64,000 bases of DNA from Candidatus Nanoarchaeia archaeon (GTDB lineage: Archaea > Nanobdellota > Nanobdellia > Woesearchaeales > UBA525): assembly GCA_028279755.1 (NCBI GenBank), contig JANQNB010000018.1:62001-126000 (forward strand), in the 5' to 3' direction. A model generated the notes under the pieces. The model was not told the origin of the DNA. It saw only the letters and a list, made by a program, of their open reading frames with translations, and searched no databases. Shown here one piece after another: positions 39,985-48,579 of the stretch (positions are counted from its first letter, which is position 1; each line of letters starts with the position of its first letter). A program made the translations under genes and the position numbers.

Positions 39985-42189
39985 CTATTGCACAATGCTC
40001 GCCGCGACGAAATTGAACAGCAAAATCACGACAAAAGCGAGCAGGATATAGGTCACTGTGCTCTTCACCATGTTGATGCCCAGCGAGGCACGCTCTGCCA
40101 CCTTATCAGGACCGTTCTCAATCCCATTCACGAGGATCGACAGGACGAAGACGAGCTCGACAACGTACAAACCGACGATCAATTGGAACCAATACGTGCC
40201 GACTGCGCCGCCGGAAAACGAGCCGAGCAAACCAGTGGCAACGCCGCCACCAGCCTCGCCAGTCTGCTCGCCCAGCTCAGCAACTTTCGTGCCAAGCTTG
40301 CCCAGGATGGCGGTGATCATCGATGTGATGCCAATCACGATGCCTGCGATCGTCGGCGTGAGGAACTTGATCTGGCTCTTCATGCTGCTGATTACGTCAG
40401 CCATGAGATCCTTCAGGCGCTCATCGACGCGATGCATCTCCTTGATGTAATTCGAGACGTTGATTATCGCTTGGGATGCGATCAACGGCCCTTTCTTCGC
40501 ACTCTCAACGAGCACTTTCATGCTGCTCTCGATGATATTGCTCGGGTACTGGCGGACAGCGCCGAACTTCTCGTGAAAGATCGCGTCCTCGACGCTCAAG
40601 CCCTGCCGCGTGATGTTCGTGCTCACCAGCTGGAAGAACGCACCGGATACGGTGTCGGGCAACACTGCCGACACTTTCGAGAACGCAATCTCCAAGGGCA
40701 GGCCGTCAGCAAGCCGGTTGCCCAACTGGAACAATGCTGAGGCAAACTCGAGCTCGAGCTTCTTCGCCTGCTTCCGCTTCTCCAGAATCCCGCGGGTCTT
40801 CAGTTTGTGATACCAGCCGATGCCAAGGCCCAAGCCAAGAGGTATCAAGAGGCTGAAGAGCGTGGCGAGTATGCCGAACGGCCCGGCGACGATGACGCGT
40901 TCAGAGCCGTCGGCTTCTGTCATGACGACCTCGCGGTACTCGTTGAACCAATAGCTCGCCCCTGCTGTCTGTTCTTTATCCCACGGGTCTACAGCGCAGA
41001 AGCCGAACACGCAGTTCTTCCCCTCGGTGTCGACCCCGCGGGCAAGATCCCAATGGTCGTTCGCAGCATGGGTTAATAAGGGGATGATGCCGAGGAGAAA
41101 GAAGCCACCGATCACGACGAACGCGAGGAAGAAGGGCGTCACTTTCATATTGCTTTTCGGCTGATCAGTGATCTGGTCAGCATCGCCATAGCTGCTCGGC
41201 CGCGTCGACAGGATGTTCTTGCCGAGAAAGTACACGAGGACCGGCAAGGTCACGTTGTACAGCGCAAAAATATGGTACCAGCGCGCTTCTGGCATGAAAC
41301 TGACCAGCAAGGGCAGGATGACCAGGCCGAGGATTGGCAGGATGATGCCCAGCATGTGCAAGGTCGTTAACGGCCCTTTGAGGTTGTGCGCGTAATGCAG
41401 CATCTTCTCATACGTCTCGTCGAGCATGACGCTCAGGCTCTTGTCCAGCGCTTCAATGCGACGTTCTTCGCTGCTCTCGACAAGGCTGCTCTCGATCAGG
41501 TGCATCGACTCGACAAACTCGGAATTCGTATCGCGCCAGCCGTCAAGATAGGTGTCAAGGCTCTCTTTCAGGCTCTCATATTTCTCAGTCGCGAGATCCC
41601 AGATGATCTTCTTCATGTCAAGGCTCAAGGGTGCGCTGAGATGCTCGGCAGCGAAGTCGATGGCGAGCTCGAGATTCGAGGTGTGGCGCATGTACGTGAC
41701 GATGTAGAAGATGCAGAGCACCATCTGGTTCCCGGCCTTGAGACGCCAGGACGCGGCGAGGAAGAACGGGATTTTCTGCAAGGGGAAGACGAGGATCATG
41801 CCGACGATGGCAGTGTAGAGGGCGAGGAAAAAGCTCCCCGTCGTGCCCAGAATCATCGGCAGGCCGAGGAAGAAAAACAGCCCGGTCAGGATGAGCAGAA
41901 TCGGCGCCAGGAGCGAGAACGCAGTCACGCCGCCAGGCGTCACCTGCAGATGGCAGGTATCGATCGCCTTCTGCAAGGCTTCCTTCTTCTTGGCGTCCGG
42001 GGCTATCGAGAAAATCTTCTCGCTCGCACCGCAGAGCTTCTCATAGAGCGAGAGTGGCTTGGGCAGGTATTCAGAACGGAACTCCTCATATTGCCGGCTG
42101 TGGAGTTCTGGCGCCTCGTCCTCCTGCAAGGTTTCGCGGAGCTTGGCAAGATAGCGCTTGCGCATGTCCTCGTAATCATCCTTCGACAT
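39985..42189 (-). CDS. Type IV pilus/Tad-like inner-membrane platform protein (TadC/FlaJ family)
   Basis: 734 residues. Two T2SF modules are separated by membrane segments: the first at about 140-280 (LELAIDFAAEHLSAPLSLDM), the second at about 490-640 (FQLGNRLADGLPLEIAFSKV). I count at least seven hydrophobic segments, including the LLAPILLILTGLFFFLGLP pair near 90 and the terminal YILLAFVVILLFNFVAA. Such proteins sit in the membrane and are driven by the partner ATPase to assemble pilins or archaellins. Its start overlaps the ATPase stop by 14 bases, so the pair is co-translated. Confidence 0.87.
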   Translation of the reverse strand: MSKDDYEDMRKRYLAKLRETLQEDEAPELHSRQYEEFRSEYLPKPLSLYEKLCGASEKIFSIAPDAKKKEALQKAIDTCHLQVTPGGVTAFSLLAPILLILTGLFFFLGLPMILGTTGSFFLALYTAIVGMILVFPLQKIPFFLAASWRLKAGNQMVLCIFYIVTYMRHTSNLELAIDFAAEHLSAPLSLDMKKIIWDLATEKYESLKESLDTYLDGWRDTNSEFVESMHLIESSLVESSEERRIEALDKSLSVMLDETYEKMLHYAHNLKGPLTTLHMLGIILPILGLVILPLLVSFMPEARWYHIFALYNVTLPVLVYFLGKNILSTRPSSYGDADQITDQPKSNMKVTPFFLAFVVIGGFFLLGIIPLLTHAANDHWDLARGVDTEGKNCVFGFCAVDPWDKEQTAGASYWFNEYREVVMTEADGSERVIVAGPFGILATLFSLLIPLGLGLGIGWYHKLKTRGILEKRKQAKKLELEFASALFQLGNRLADGLPLEIAFSKVSAVLPDTVSGAFFQLVSTNITRQGLSVEDAIFHEKFGAVRQYPSNIIESSMKVLVESAKKGPLIASQAIINVSNYIKEMHRVDERLKDLMADVISSMKSQIKFLTPTIAGIVIGITSMITAILGKLGTKVAELGEQTGEAGGGVATGLLGSFSGGAVGTYWFQLIVGLYVVELVFVLSILVNGIENGPDKVAERASLGINMVKSTVTYILLAFVVILLFNFVAASIVQ

Positions 42190-44509
42190 GCTCCTCCCCG
42201 CTCAACGCTTTTTCCGCCTTGCGCCGTGCAGCCCGCCGCTTCAATTGCTGCTCCAGCCATTCCTTCCATTCGAACCCGATGCGTTTCGTGTCCAGCACGC
42301 CGGTCTTGTCCTTGACCCGGTCGCTGATGCGATGGAACTCGTCATTGGACAGCACGACAAACGCAGCCTCGAGCAGGTCAGGATCCTTCTCCTCCTCTGC
42401 GCGCCTGACAAGGTAGTCCTTGCAGTCAGCACGGAGCATGATATTGTTCCAGATCGCGTCCCAGTCGCCAGCCCAGTCCTTGACCTGGCCAGCGATGCTC
42501 TTCAAGATATCGCTGTCGCCGTTGATCAATGCGTCAGTGGGCACGAGCTCGTCCTTCTCAGCATCGTATTTCATCAGGTCGACAAAGCCGTGCTCGCGCA
42601 AAGGATCGTCTTCCCACTCCTTCCTGATTTCAGTGATGCGGGTCACGCGCCGCCATTTGTGCAGGCCGTCAGCGCTCTTGATCGGATTCGCCACGACCAC
42701 AATGTCAGTCGCCTTGAAGCTCGTGCGCGGCACGTCCAGGTCGTTCACGACACGGTCGAACACGCCATACGGGGAATCGCCGTGGATCGTCCCTGCGACG
42801 ACGTTGGCGAGCGCGCCGACACGCATAGCTTCATACAACGCGCGCGCCTCTTTCGAACGCACCTCGCCGATGATCAACGCGCTATCGCCCAGACGCAAGG
42901 TCGTGCGGATGCCCTCGTCTGCCGGCACTTCAGACTGGCCTTTTGCCAGCGCGCCAGCAACCTTCATCGGCTGGATATTATAGCCCAGGTTGCGCAGCGC
43001 CTCAGTCGGCAGCTCGAGCGTGTCTTCGATCGTGATGATGCGATACTTGCGCATGATCTCGACGAGCAAGGAACCGAGGAGGGAAGACTTGCCTGCGCTT
43101 CTCGTGCCAGCAATGAGCATGGTGCGGTTGCCGTCGATGAGGAAACTCAACAATCCAGCGCCCATGGCGTTGATCATGCGCTGCTTCATGAAGAGCGGCA
43201 AGGTCCATGGCTTATCACGGTGGCGCCGGAACGCGTAGGCGATACCGGTCGGATCCAATGGTGGTGCGATCACGCCGATCCTCGCTTTGGCAATGCCTGG
43301 GATCGAGATCTCTGTGTCCAGGACAGGGTCTGCCTCGTCCAACGGGCGCCCGGACATGATGCGCAGCTTGCTTGCCCATGATTCGACGTCGCTGATGCTC
43401 GGGATGATGTTGGTCTTGCACTCGCCATAACGGCCGTGCACAAGGAAGATCGGCAAGTTGCCAGCTGGGCTGTTGACCGTGATGTCCTGGATCTCGGGAT
43501 CCTCGAGCAGGACTTCGATCAGGCCGAAGCCGACCGTGTAACGGATAAGGATGTCGGTCAGGTTGTTGATCTCCTCGTCGCTGAGGTTGAGCTTGCGATG
43601 CGTGCTCAGCTCGAGCAGGAGATCGTGGCCGATGTTCCGGAAGACCTCGCGCATCCGCTCGGGATTTACGAATTCCTGCTGCGTGGGCGTGTGCTCGCTC
43701 AGGATCCTGCGGGCTGCGTCGAGGAGCTCGTACCTGATTTCGTCGAGCTTGAACTCTGGCGGCGTGATATGGTAGAGGTACTGGATGTCGTCAGGCAGCT
43801 CAAAAACGACGACGTCAGTGCCGCCAACCAGGTAGTTCGCGACCTCTTCCGCGCCTTTGGGATAGCTCGCCATGAGCCGGGTGAACATGAAATCCGGCTT
43901 GATGATCGCGGCGAAGACGCGGCGGTAAATCGCGCGGTCGCCTTCCTTGAGCCCTGCGAGATGCGGCCCGAGCTTCTTGATCAGCTCAGTCTTCTCCATG
44001 CTTCCGATCAGGCTCTCGATCAGCTTGATGTACTGCTGCAAGGCCTGCTGCTCTGCCGGCGTGATCGCTTTCTCCAGGTTGATGCGCTCTCTTCTCGCTG
44101 CTCGGCGGAAGCGCAGATACGCGCCCACCGGGTCGTTCTTCAGGGTGTTGAAGATCGCCTCATGCAATTCGTTGTATGCGCGGTTAACATCAAGACCGCC
44201 TCCGAACGCGGCAATCGCTGCGTGGCTGAACTCAGCGCTGCGACGCAGGAGGCGGTTATAGAGCATCGCCACTTCCTTGAGGAGGTGGACTTGGGGGTAG
44301 TCATATTCGTATTCGCGTTTCTGGCTGAAGACGATCTTGGTGGCATCAGGGTTCTCGACAAGCAGCTCGACAGCCTTGCCCATGTAGAGGGTTTCGTTCT
44401 CGATCGAGGGTACGCGCAGCATGGTCTCGCAATCCAAGCGCAAGATGGTCTCGCCGCCTTCATGCTCAACCTTCAATGAGAAGACGCCATGCTCTTCCTT
44501 TTCAGCCAC
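42176..44509 (-). CDS. Type IV pilus/Tad-like secretion ATPase (TadA/VirB11 family)
   Basis: 777 residues with a GTG start at 44509 after AGAGGTGAGG. The N-terminal ~270 residues are a helical leader domain. The ATPase core has TVNSPAGNLPIFLVHGRYGE, Walker A AGTRSAGKSSLLGSLL (about residue 460), Asp box ITIEDTLELPTEAL, Walker B-like DSALIIGEVRSKEARALYEA, and a His box region GTIHGDSPYGVFDRVVNDL. A C-terminal extension of ~150 residues is unusual. It powers the platform protein encoded next. The message has a folded leader at 44529-44619. Confidence 0.92.
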   Translation of the reverse strand: MAEKEEHGVFSLKVEHEGGETILRLDCETMLRVPSIENETLYMGKAVELLVENPDATKIVFSQKREYEYDYPQVHLLKEVAMLYNRLLRRSAEFSHAAIAAFGGGLDVNRAYNELHEAIFNTLKNDPVGAYLRFRRAARRERINLEKAITPAEQQALQQYIKLIESLIGSMEKTELIKKLGPHLAGLKEGDRAIYRRVFAAIIKPDFMFTRLMASYPKGAEEVANYLVGGTDVVVFELPDDIQYLYHITPPEFKLDEIRYELLDAARRILSEHTPTQQEFVNPERMREVFRNIGHDLLLELSTHRKLNLSDEEINNLTDILIRYTVGFGLIEVLLEDPEIQDITVNSPAGNLPIFLVHGRYGECKTNIIPSISDVESWASKLRIMSGRPLDEADPVLDTEISIPGIAKARIGVIAPPLDPTGIAYAFRRHRDKPWTLPLFMKQRMINAMGAGLLSFLIDGNRTMLIAGTRSAGKSSLLGSLLVEIMRKYRIITIEDTLELPTEALRNLGYNIQPMKVAGALAKGQSEVPADEGIRTTLRLGDSALIIGEVRSKEARALYEAMRVGALANVVAGTIHGDSPYGVFDRVVNDLDVPRTSFKATDIVVVANPIKSADGLHKWRRVTRITEIRKEWEDDPLREHGFVDLMKYDAEKDELVPTDALINGDSDILKSIAGQVKDWAGDWDAIWNNIMLRADCKDYLVRRAEEEKDPDLLEAAFVVLSNDEFHRISDRVKDKTGVLDTKRIGFEWKEWLEQQLKRRAARRKAEKALSGEEHVEG

Positions 44510-44528
44510 ACCCTCACCTCTGCGAAGA

Positions 44529-44619
44529 TTTGTGCCGCGGCGCTCTTACTGCGTATGGTTCGCGAGTGCCTTCGCGAACCTGGGAACGCAGAGACCATGC
44601 CGCGCCAAGGCGGCACAAA
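44529..44619 (-). promoter_or_regulatory. Strongly structured 5' leader of the pilus ATPase operon (candidate cis-regulatory RNA)
   Basis: On the minus strand a box A (CTTATTAAGG, 44654-44645) predicts transcription from about 44624. The leader then folds as three stacked stems: 10 bp (44619-44610 with 44538-44529), 5 bp (44591-44587 with 44553-44549) and 9 bp (44580-44572 with 44565-44557). The ribosome-binding site AGAGGTGAGG begins about six bases after the outer stem. ACCAT/ATGGT (44594-44598, 44555-44559) offers an alternative pairing. No open frame covers it. Confidence 0.65.
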
Positions 44620-44692
44620 GCCATAAGCACACCCCTGCCACAAACCTTAATAAGCAGTACCTCTCTTTCCCTGACGACAGTATATAAAGTTT

Positions 44693-45121
44693 ATGACGAT
44701 GGAACCTGCTCTCTTCCCGGACAAGCCGCCAGAAGCGCCTGCGCCGAAGCGCCAGGTCGGCAGCCCGCCGCCCATGCTCGCAGGCCTGAAAGAGCAGGTG
44801 AGCGAGACCGCAAGCAGGCTTTCGGTCTTAGAAGAGCGCGCCGGCAACCTCCAGAAGAAGACGCAATTGACAGAACAGACCCTGCTGGAGTACGAGAAGG
44901 AGACCAGGACTGATCTCAAGGCCCTGACTGCGCATCTGACTGAGCTTGCACGCAAGGTCGAGGATGTGAAAGAGAAGATCGACGCGATGAGCGACGAGTT
45001 GAGCACAGTCGTCAAAAAGCACGAGATACAAGTGCTCGAGCGCTATATCGACCTCTGGCAGCCACTGGACTTCGTGACGCGCGACGAGGCGAAGATGCTG
45101 CTCAGGGACGCGAAGAGATAA
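44693..45121 (+). CDS. Coiled-coil protein of the pilus locus
   Basis: 142 residues; ATG at 44693 (or 44699). After a Pro-rich start (KPPEAPAPKRQVGSPPP) comes a long coiled coil (about 35-115) ending with LERYIDLWQPLDFVTRDEA, a phrase reminiscent of archaellum accessory proteins of the FlaC/D/E type; I treat that as a weak resemblance. It is divergent from the ATPase operon and followed by another coiled-coil gene, so it is likely an accessory factor of the same system. Confidence 0.7.
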   Translation: MTMEPALFPDKPPEAPAPKRQVGSPPPMLAGLKEQVSETASRLSVLEERAGNLQKKTQLTEQTLLEYEKETRTDLKALTAHLTELARKVEDVKEKIDAMSDELSTVVKKHEIQVLERYIDLWQPLDFVTRDEAKMLLRDAKR

Positions 45122-45167
45122 CAACATTTAAATACTGTTTTCTGGAGTGAATCATAGGTGAGGATTC

Positions 45168-45827
45168 ATGCCTGGCTTTGGGGCTGCGAAAGAGAGTCAA
45201 CGTGAAATCCCGATCGCGCGCATCGAGGATATGCAGCGGAAGGGGCTCACGAACAACCAGATCATCCAGACCCTGCAACGGGACGGCTATTCCTCAACAC
45301 AGATATTCGACGCCTTGAACCAGGCGAACATGCAACCAACCCACCAAATGGGGGCGATACCGATGGAACAATCACAGCCACCCTGGCCGAATCCCACAAC
45401 AACAGACGTCGGCGTGCCGAACAACCCGAACGTCATGCCGCCACCGCCGCAAGCTGCGGCGCCCCCGCGCCCAGATCTTGGTGGAGCCGGGAACGAGGAA
45501 TTGATCGAGGCGATCATCGATGAGAAATGGAGCGAGCTTGTCAAGAGCGTGAACAAGATCGTCGAGTGGAAAGAAGCCATGGACGCGCAGATTCAGAAGA
45601 TGGACCAGCGCATGGAAGATCTCAAAGGCCAATTCGACAAGGTTCACGAAGGCATCCTCGGGAAAGTAGCGGAGTACGACAAGAACATCCTCGAAGTGGG
45701 CGCTGAAGTCAAGGCGATGGAAAAAGTCTTCTCAAAAGTCCTGCCAGTGTTCACAGAGAACGTCGCAGAATTATCGCGGATCACTGATCGCGTGAAGGGC
45801 GCGCCGAAAGCGCCTGTCAAGAAGTGA
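45168..45827 (+). CDS. UBA-like/coiled-coil accessory protein of the pilus locus
   Basis: 219 residues; ATG 45168 after GGTGAGGATTC, with a box A (ACATTTAAATAC, about 45123-45134). Residues 14-55 look like a small three-helix UBA-like domain (GLTNNQIIQTLQRDGYSSTQ), followed by a Pro/Gln-rich linker (to about 105) and a coiled coil (DKWSEL-type helices to about 205) ending in a basic tail. The layout suggests a cytoplasmic scaffold. Its end overlaps the convergent P-loop kinase gene by 11 bases. Confidence 0.72.
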   Translation: MPGFGAAKESQREIPIARIEDMQRKGLTNNQIIQTLQRDGYSSTQIFDALNQANMQPTHQMGAIPMEQSQPPWPNPTTTDVGVPNNPNVMPPPPQAAAPPRPDLGGAGNEELIEAIIDEKWSELVKSVNKIVEWKEAMDAQIQKMDQRMEDLKGQFDKVHEGILGKVAEYDKNILEVGAEVKAMEKVFSKVLPVFTENVAELSRITDRVKGAPKAPVKK

Positions 45828-46410
45828 GCTCAAAGACCTGGCTCGGAATTCCTTGTTCTTTGACGAGTGCTTGCAGCTTGGCCTGCTCGTCCTTATATAA
45901 CTCGCCAAAAGAATCATAGTCAGTGATCGCCAGGCGCTTCTTGCGATGGCGTTCCCATTGCGGATCCTCACGCTCAGGGTGCGCGCTCCGTTTCTCCACC
46001 ACAGCCTCGTTCACATGCGCGACCAACACCATGGTGGGCAGGTCCTTCAGACGGCTGAGCAGTCGTTGATATTCAGCCTGTTCTTTGTAGTCGATATTGT
46101 GGATGAGCGCCATGCGCGTGTAAGTCAGATGGAAGCGGTTGAGGATGATCACGCGTTGCTCGTTCTCCTTGAGCAATTCCTCGCAGTAGTCGAGGATTGT
46201 GTGCATCAGGTTCAGACGCACATCGAAGATCGGGAGCCAGACATGCTTCCACGAATACAGGAGTTCTTCCTCGGCAAACGTGTAGACCTCAAAGCCGCGC
46301 TTTTTGTATTCGTGCTCGACTGCGCGCTGCATCGTGTCCTTGCCGCTGCCAGCGATACCTTCGATGACGACGATGCGGTTCTCGCCTAGTTCCGGCGGTA
46401 TTGCTTTCAT
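45817..46410 (-). CDS. P-loop kinase (thymidylate kinase-like)
   Basis: 197 residues; ATG at 46410 about 27 bases after a box A (CATTTATATTC, about 46431-46441), so leaderless. Walker A is GIAGSGKDT at about residues 18-26; VIILNRFHLTYTRMAL carries the Arg/His of the thymidylate-kinase DRY-like position; and VAHVNEAVVEKR resembles the lid-preceding strand. It is probably a nucleotide kinase, but the dTMP site is not clear, and it may phosphorylate another small molecule. Confidence 0.75.
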   Translation of the reverse strand: MKAIPPELGENRIVVIEGIAGSGKDTMQRAVEHEYKKRGFEVYTFAEEELLYSWKHVWLPIFDVRLNLMHTILDYCEELLKENEQRVIILNRFHLTYTRMALIHNIDYKEQAEYQRLLSRLKDLPTMVLVAHVNEAVVEKRSAHPEREDPQWERHRKKRLAITDYDSFGELYKDEQAKLQALVKEQGIPSQVFELTS

Positions 46411-46444
46411 ACCTGCTAGTAATCAGCGTGAGAATATAAATGTT

Positions 46445-47158
46445 CTAGAGAAAGTCCGGGCGGCCAAGCAGCCACACAGCAACCGTCGCGATGAGCAGGA
46501 TGGCGATGATTGCCATCACCTTCGGGTGCAGCAAGGTGTTGATCGCGTTCAGGCTGAAGCTGCCGGTAGCGGTCGCGCCAGGCTGTCCTGGTTGCGGTTG
46601 ACCGGTTGTAGCGCCTGGCAGGTCGTCTCCCGGCTCAAGCTCGACAGGTGGCCCGACTGGTTGCAGCACGCTGCCAGTGTCGCCACCCTCGCCGATGGAA
46701 GGATCAGACGTGTAGCCTGGCGGGAAATGACTGACCTGACCGCCGCTGCCGCCTTGCGTCGCTTCCAACGATCGTTGTCCGAACGCGCTCGCCAGCCCGA
46801 AGAGCATGATGATCGCGATGATCACCAGGATGAAGATGTGCACGCTGCTCCGTGAGATGATAGAAAAGAGGTTATCCTCGCTTACGTTGAACATCCTGAT
46901 CACAAAGAGTGTGAAGAAGATGAACAGGACGAGGAAGAGGAACCAAGGCGTCATGTACTCGATCAGATAGCGCACTGTGCCGCTGATCACCGCAAAAAAG
47001 GCGCAGACCAGCGCGATGATCGCGTACGGGCCCGCTGGCACGCTCTTGCCGAAGGGCTTAATCCAGACAAGCAGTCCCCAGACGATAATATAGACAAGGA
47101 GGAAGGTAAACACTACCTTCGCTCCGCCAAGTAAGGTGACGTCAAGGAACGTTGCCAT
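46445..47158 (-). CDS. Membrane protein with Pro/Gly-rich linker, pilus locus
   Basis: 237 residues, third gene of a three-gene membrane-protein operon (six bases after the previous stop). Four membrane segments occupy 1-125 (about 12-32, 43-63, 67-88, 103-125), then a Gly/Pro/Thr-rich, acidic stretch (about 130-200) that probably lies outside the cell, and a last helix (KVMAIIAILLIATVAVWLLG). No family recognised; such proteins flank pilus genes in related archaea, so a structural role in the pilus or envelope is plausible. Confidence 0.72.
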   Translation of the reverse strand: MATFLDVTLLGGAKVVFTFLLVYIIVWGLLVWIKPFGKSVPAGPYAIIALVCAFFAVISGTVRYLIEYMTPWFLFLVLFIFFTLFVIRMFNVSEDNLFSIISRSSVHIFILVIIAIIMLFGLASAFGQRSLEATQGGSGGQVSHFPPGYTSDPSIGEGGDTGSVLQPVGPPVELEPGDDLPGATTGQPQPGQPGATATGSFSLNAINTLLHPKVMAIIAILLIATVAVWLLGRPDFL

Positions 47159-47164
47159 GGAGTA

Positions 47165-47773
47165 TCACGATTCCCTGTCCTTGTCGAGAATGCTCCCGAA
47201 GAACTTCCCGAAAGCGTCCTCTTTCTTCTCCTCGTCGCGTTTGTCATCCTTGGTGATCCACCAGATGATGATCGCGAACACGAGTATTGTGATCACTAAT
47301 GCCTGCGTGTCTGGGTCTTGGAGCACGGTGAGCCAGTTCGGCAGGTACCACCAGCCTGCGGCTGAGCCGAAGATGAAGATCACGCTCAGGAAGGCGAAGA
47401 GGGCGATGATGCCGCTCAGGGAATTGCTTCCGAGCTTGACCTTGCTGCCCCAGACGCCGAAGATCAGCAGCACCATGAGGATGGCGATGAGGATAACGCT
47501 CACATTCGGCAAGGCGTTATTGATCACCTCGACCGGGTCGACAAAACCCGTGACCAGGCGATGATCAGTCGGGTCAGCAGTGCCATACATGACGTGCGGC
47601 ACCACGACGCTAGCGCCCATGACGAGCGCGATGATGACGTTGAAGTTCTTGCTCTTCTCTCCCAGGATCTTCGTCTTGTGCAGGACCGCGTAGACGAGTG
47701 CAAAGACGAGGATGAATGGCAGGATGATGTCGAAGACTCCCCAGCCGGCCAGGCGTTCGAACGTGTAATTCAT
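47165..47773 (-). CDS. Multi-spanning membrane protein, paralogue of 47786-48352
   Basis: 202 residues, 12 bases after its upstream neighbour's stop, with GGAGGTAGCTCT before the ATG. Five membrane segments are visible. The N-terminal phrase DIILPFILVFALVYAVLHKT matches VVLPFLLIFTLVYALLEKT of the next protein upstream, and both end in a membrane helix followed by a charged tail (WWITKDDKRDEEKKED; WYITHDKRDKTEKKTE). The two are therefore tandem duplicates. Function unknown. Confidence 0.75.
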   Translation of the reverse strand: MNYTFERLAGWGVFDIILPFILVFALVYAVLHKTKILGEKSKNFNVIIALVMGASVVVPHVMYGTADPTDHRLVTGFVDPVEVINNALPNVSVILIAILMVLLIFGVWGSKVKLGSNSLSGIIALFAFLSVIFIFGSAAGWWYLPNWLTVLQDPDTQALVITILVFAIIIWWITKDDKRDEEKKEDAFGKFFGSILDKDRES

Positions 47774-47785
47774 AGAGCTACCTCC

Positions 47786-48352
47786 TTAGCTACCGCTTTT
47801 CTCCTCGGTTTTTTTCTCAGTTTTATCTCTCTTATCGTGCGTGATATACCACATGAGCAGGACGAGCACCAAGAGCAGGATGATCATGCCCACGAACTGG
47901 GTGTCCCAGTAGAGCAATAAGTAATTCCATCCGACCTGGAGCCAGCCCAGCGCGTTGAGGAAGATCAGCATGATGCCGATGAACATGATGGTGTAGAAAG
48001 TGTGCTTCCACCCCTTGTCGAGGAAGAAGCCTTCTTTCGTGTCCTTGTGCATGCTGCCCACGAGGAGCATGAAGCAGACGAGCAGGACGAGCAGCAGGAC
48101 CGTGTTCGCGACGATCTCGCTGATGATCGCGACCAATTGCGCTGATGCCACGACAAAGAATGCGATGCAGAACCCGACCATGCTGTTGATGTTCTTCTTC
48201 GTGTATTCATGGTCGCCCACGCGCTCGATGCCGAAGACGCGGGTCTTCTCGAGCAAGGCATAGACTAACGTGAAGATCAGGAGGAAGGGCAGCACCACCG
48301 AATAGAGGCCAACGTCGTGGAAGAAGATGATAACACTGTCAAACACTGCCAT
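47786..48352 (-). CDS. Multi-spanning membrane protein, first gene of the pilus-locus membrane operon
   Basis: 188 residues; ATG at 48352 about 28 bases after a box A (CTTTAAATATCC, about 48373-48384), with AGGGGAGCGAGT in the short leader. Five membrane segments and a charged cytoplasmic tail (HDKRDKTEKKTEEKSGS). It is a duplicate of the 47165-47773 product (shared LPF-LVYA-L-KT phrase). It heads an operon of three membrane proteins lying next to the coiled-coil and ATPase genes. Confidence 0.75.
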   Translation of the reverse strand: MAVFDSVIIFFHDVGLYSVVLPFLLIFTLVYALLEKTRVFGIERVGDHEYTKKNINSMVGFCIAFFVVASAQLVAIISEIVANTVLLLVLLVCFMLLVGSMHKDTKEGFFLDKGWKHTFYTIMFIGIMLIFLNALGWLQVGWNYLLLYWDTQFVGMIILLLVLVLLMWYITHDKRDKTEKKTEEKSGS

Positions 48353-48429
48353 ACTCGCTCCCCTGAATATGAGGATATTTAAAGCTTTCTATCGCCTATC
48401 GTCGAGAGCGTATATAAAAGCAAGTTTCT

Positions 48430-48533
48430 GGGTGATGCCACCGCCTTGGCAGCCTCTTCTGCACTTTGACGAATGAACTGAATCAGATACACGTTGACAA
48501 CCACCTCGAATGGCTGCCGCTGTGGCATCACCC
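48430..48533. ncRNA. 104-bp hairpin element, candidate structured RNA (strand uncertain)
   Basis: GGGTGATGCCAC (48430-48441) and GTGGCATCACCC (48522-48533) are perfect 12-bp complements; inside, GGCAGCC (48448-48454) pairs with GGCTGCC (48512-48518), leaving a 6/3 internal loop and a 57-base apical region. No open frame covers it, and the next gene has its own box A (about 48550-48557). Box A-like elements exist on both sides (TATATAAA at 48411-48418, plus; TTTAAAAA at 48557-48550, minus), but both predict starts slightly inside the stem, so orientation and ends are not settled. Confidence 0.55.
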
Positions 48534-48579
48534 TGATATCGTCGAATCCTTTTTAAATGAGGTGTTGTTTCCTGCCTAG

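Noticed and set aside
44529-44619. A tRNA-like or tRNA pseudogene reading of the folded leader (it contains GGTTCG-like sequence)
   Set aside because: The pairing is one long stacked hairpin; no D-arm, anticodon arm or 7-bp acceptor/T-arm set can be drawn.
44681-44688. TATATAAA as the promoter of the coiled-coil gene at 44693
   Set aside because: It lies only five bases before the ATG, too close for a box A; the CCTTAATAAG element near 44650 has better spacing.
39718-48352. Calling this locus an archaellum (fla/arl) operon
   Set aside because: No archaellin, FlaH/ArlH or FlaG/F genes are present; the ATPase and platform proteins fit a general type IV pilus/Tad-like system and only a weak FlaC/D/E resemblance was seen.
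48430-48533. A miniature inverted-repeat transposable element
   Set aside because: Flanks show no target-site duplication, the inner part is also self-complementary, and no second copy is visible in the window.
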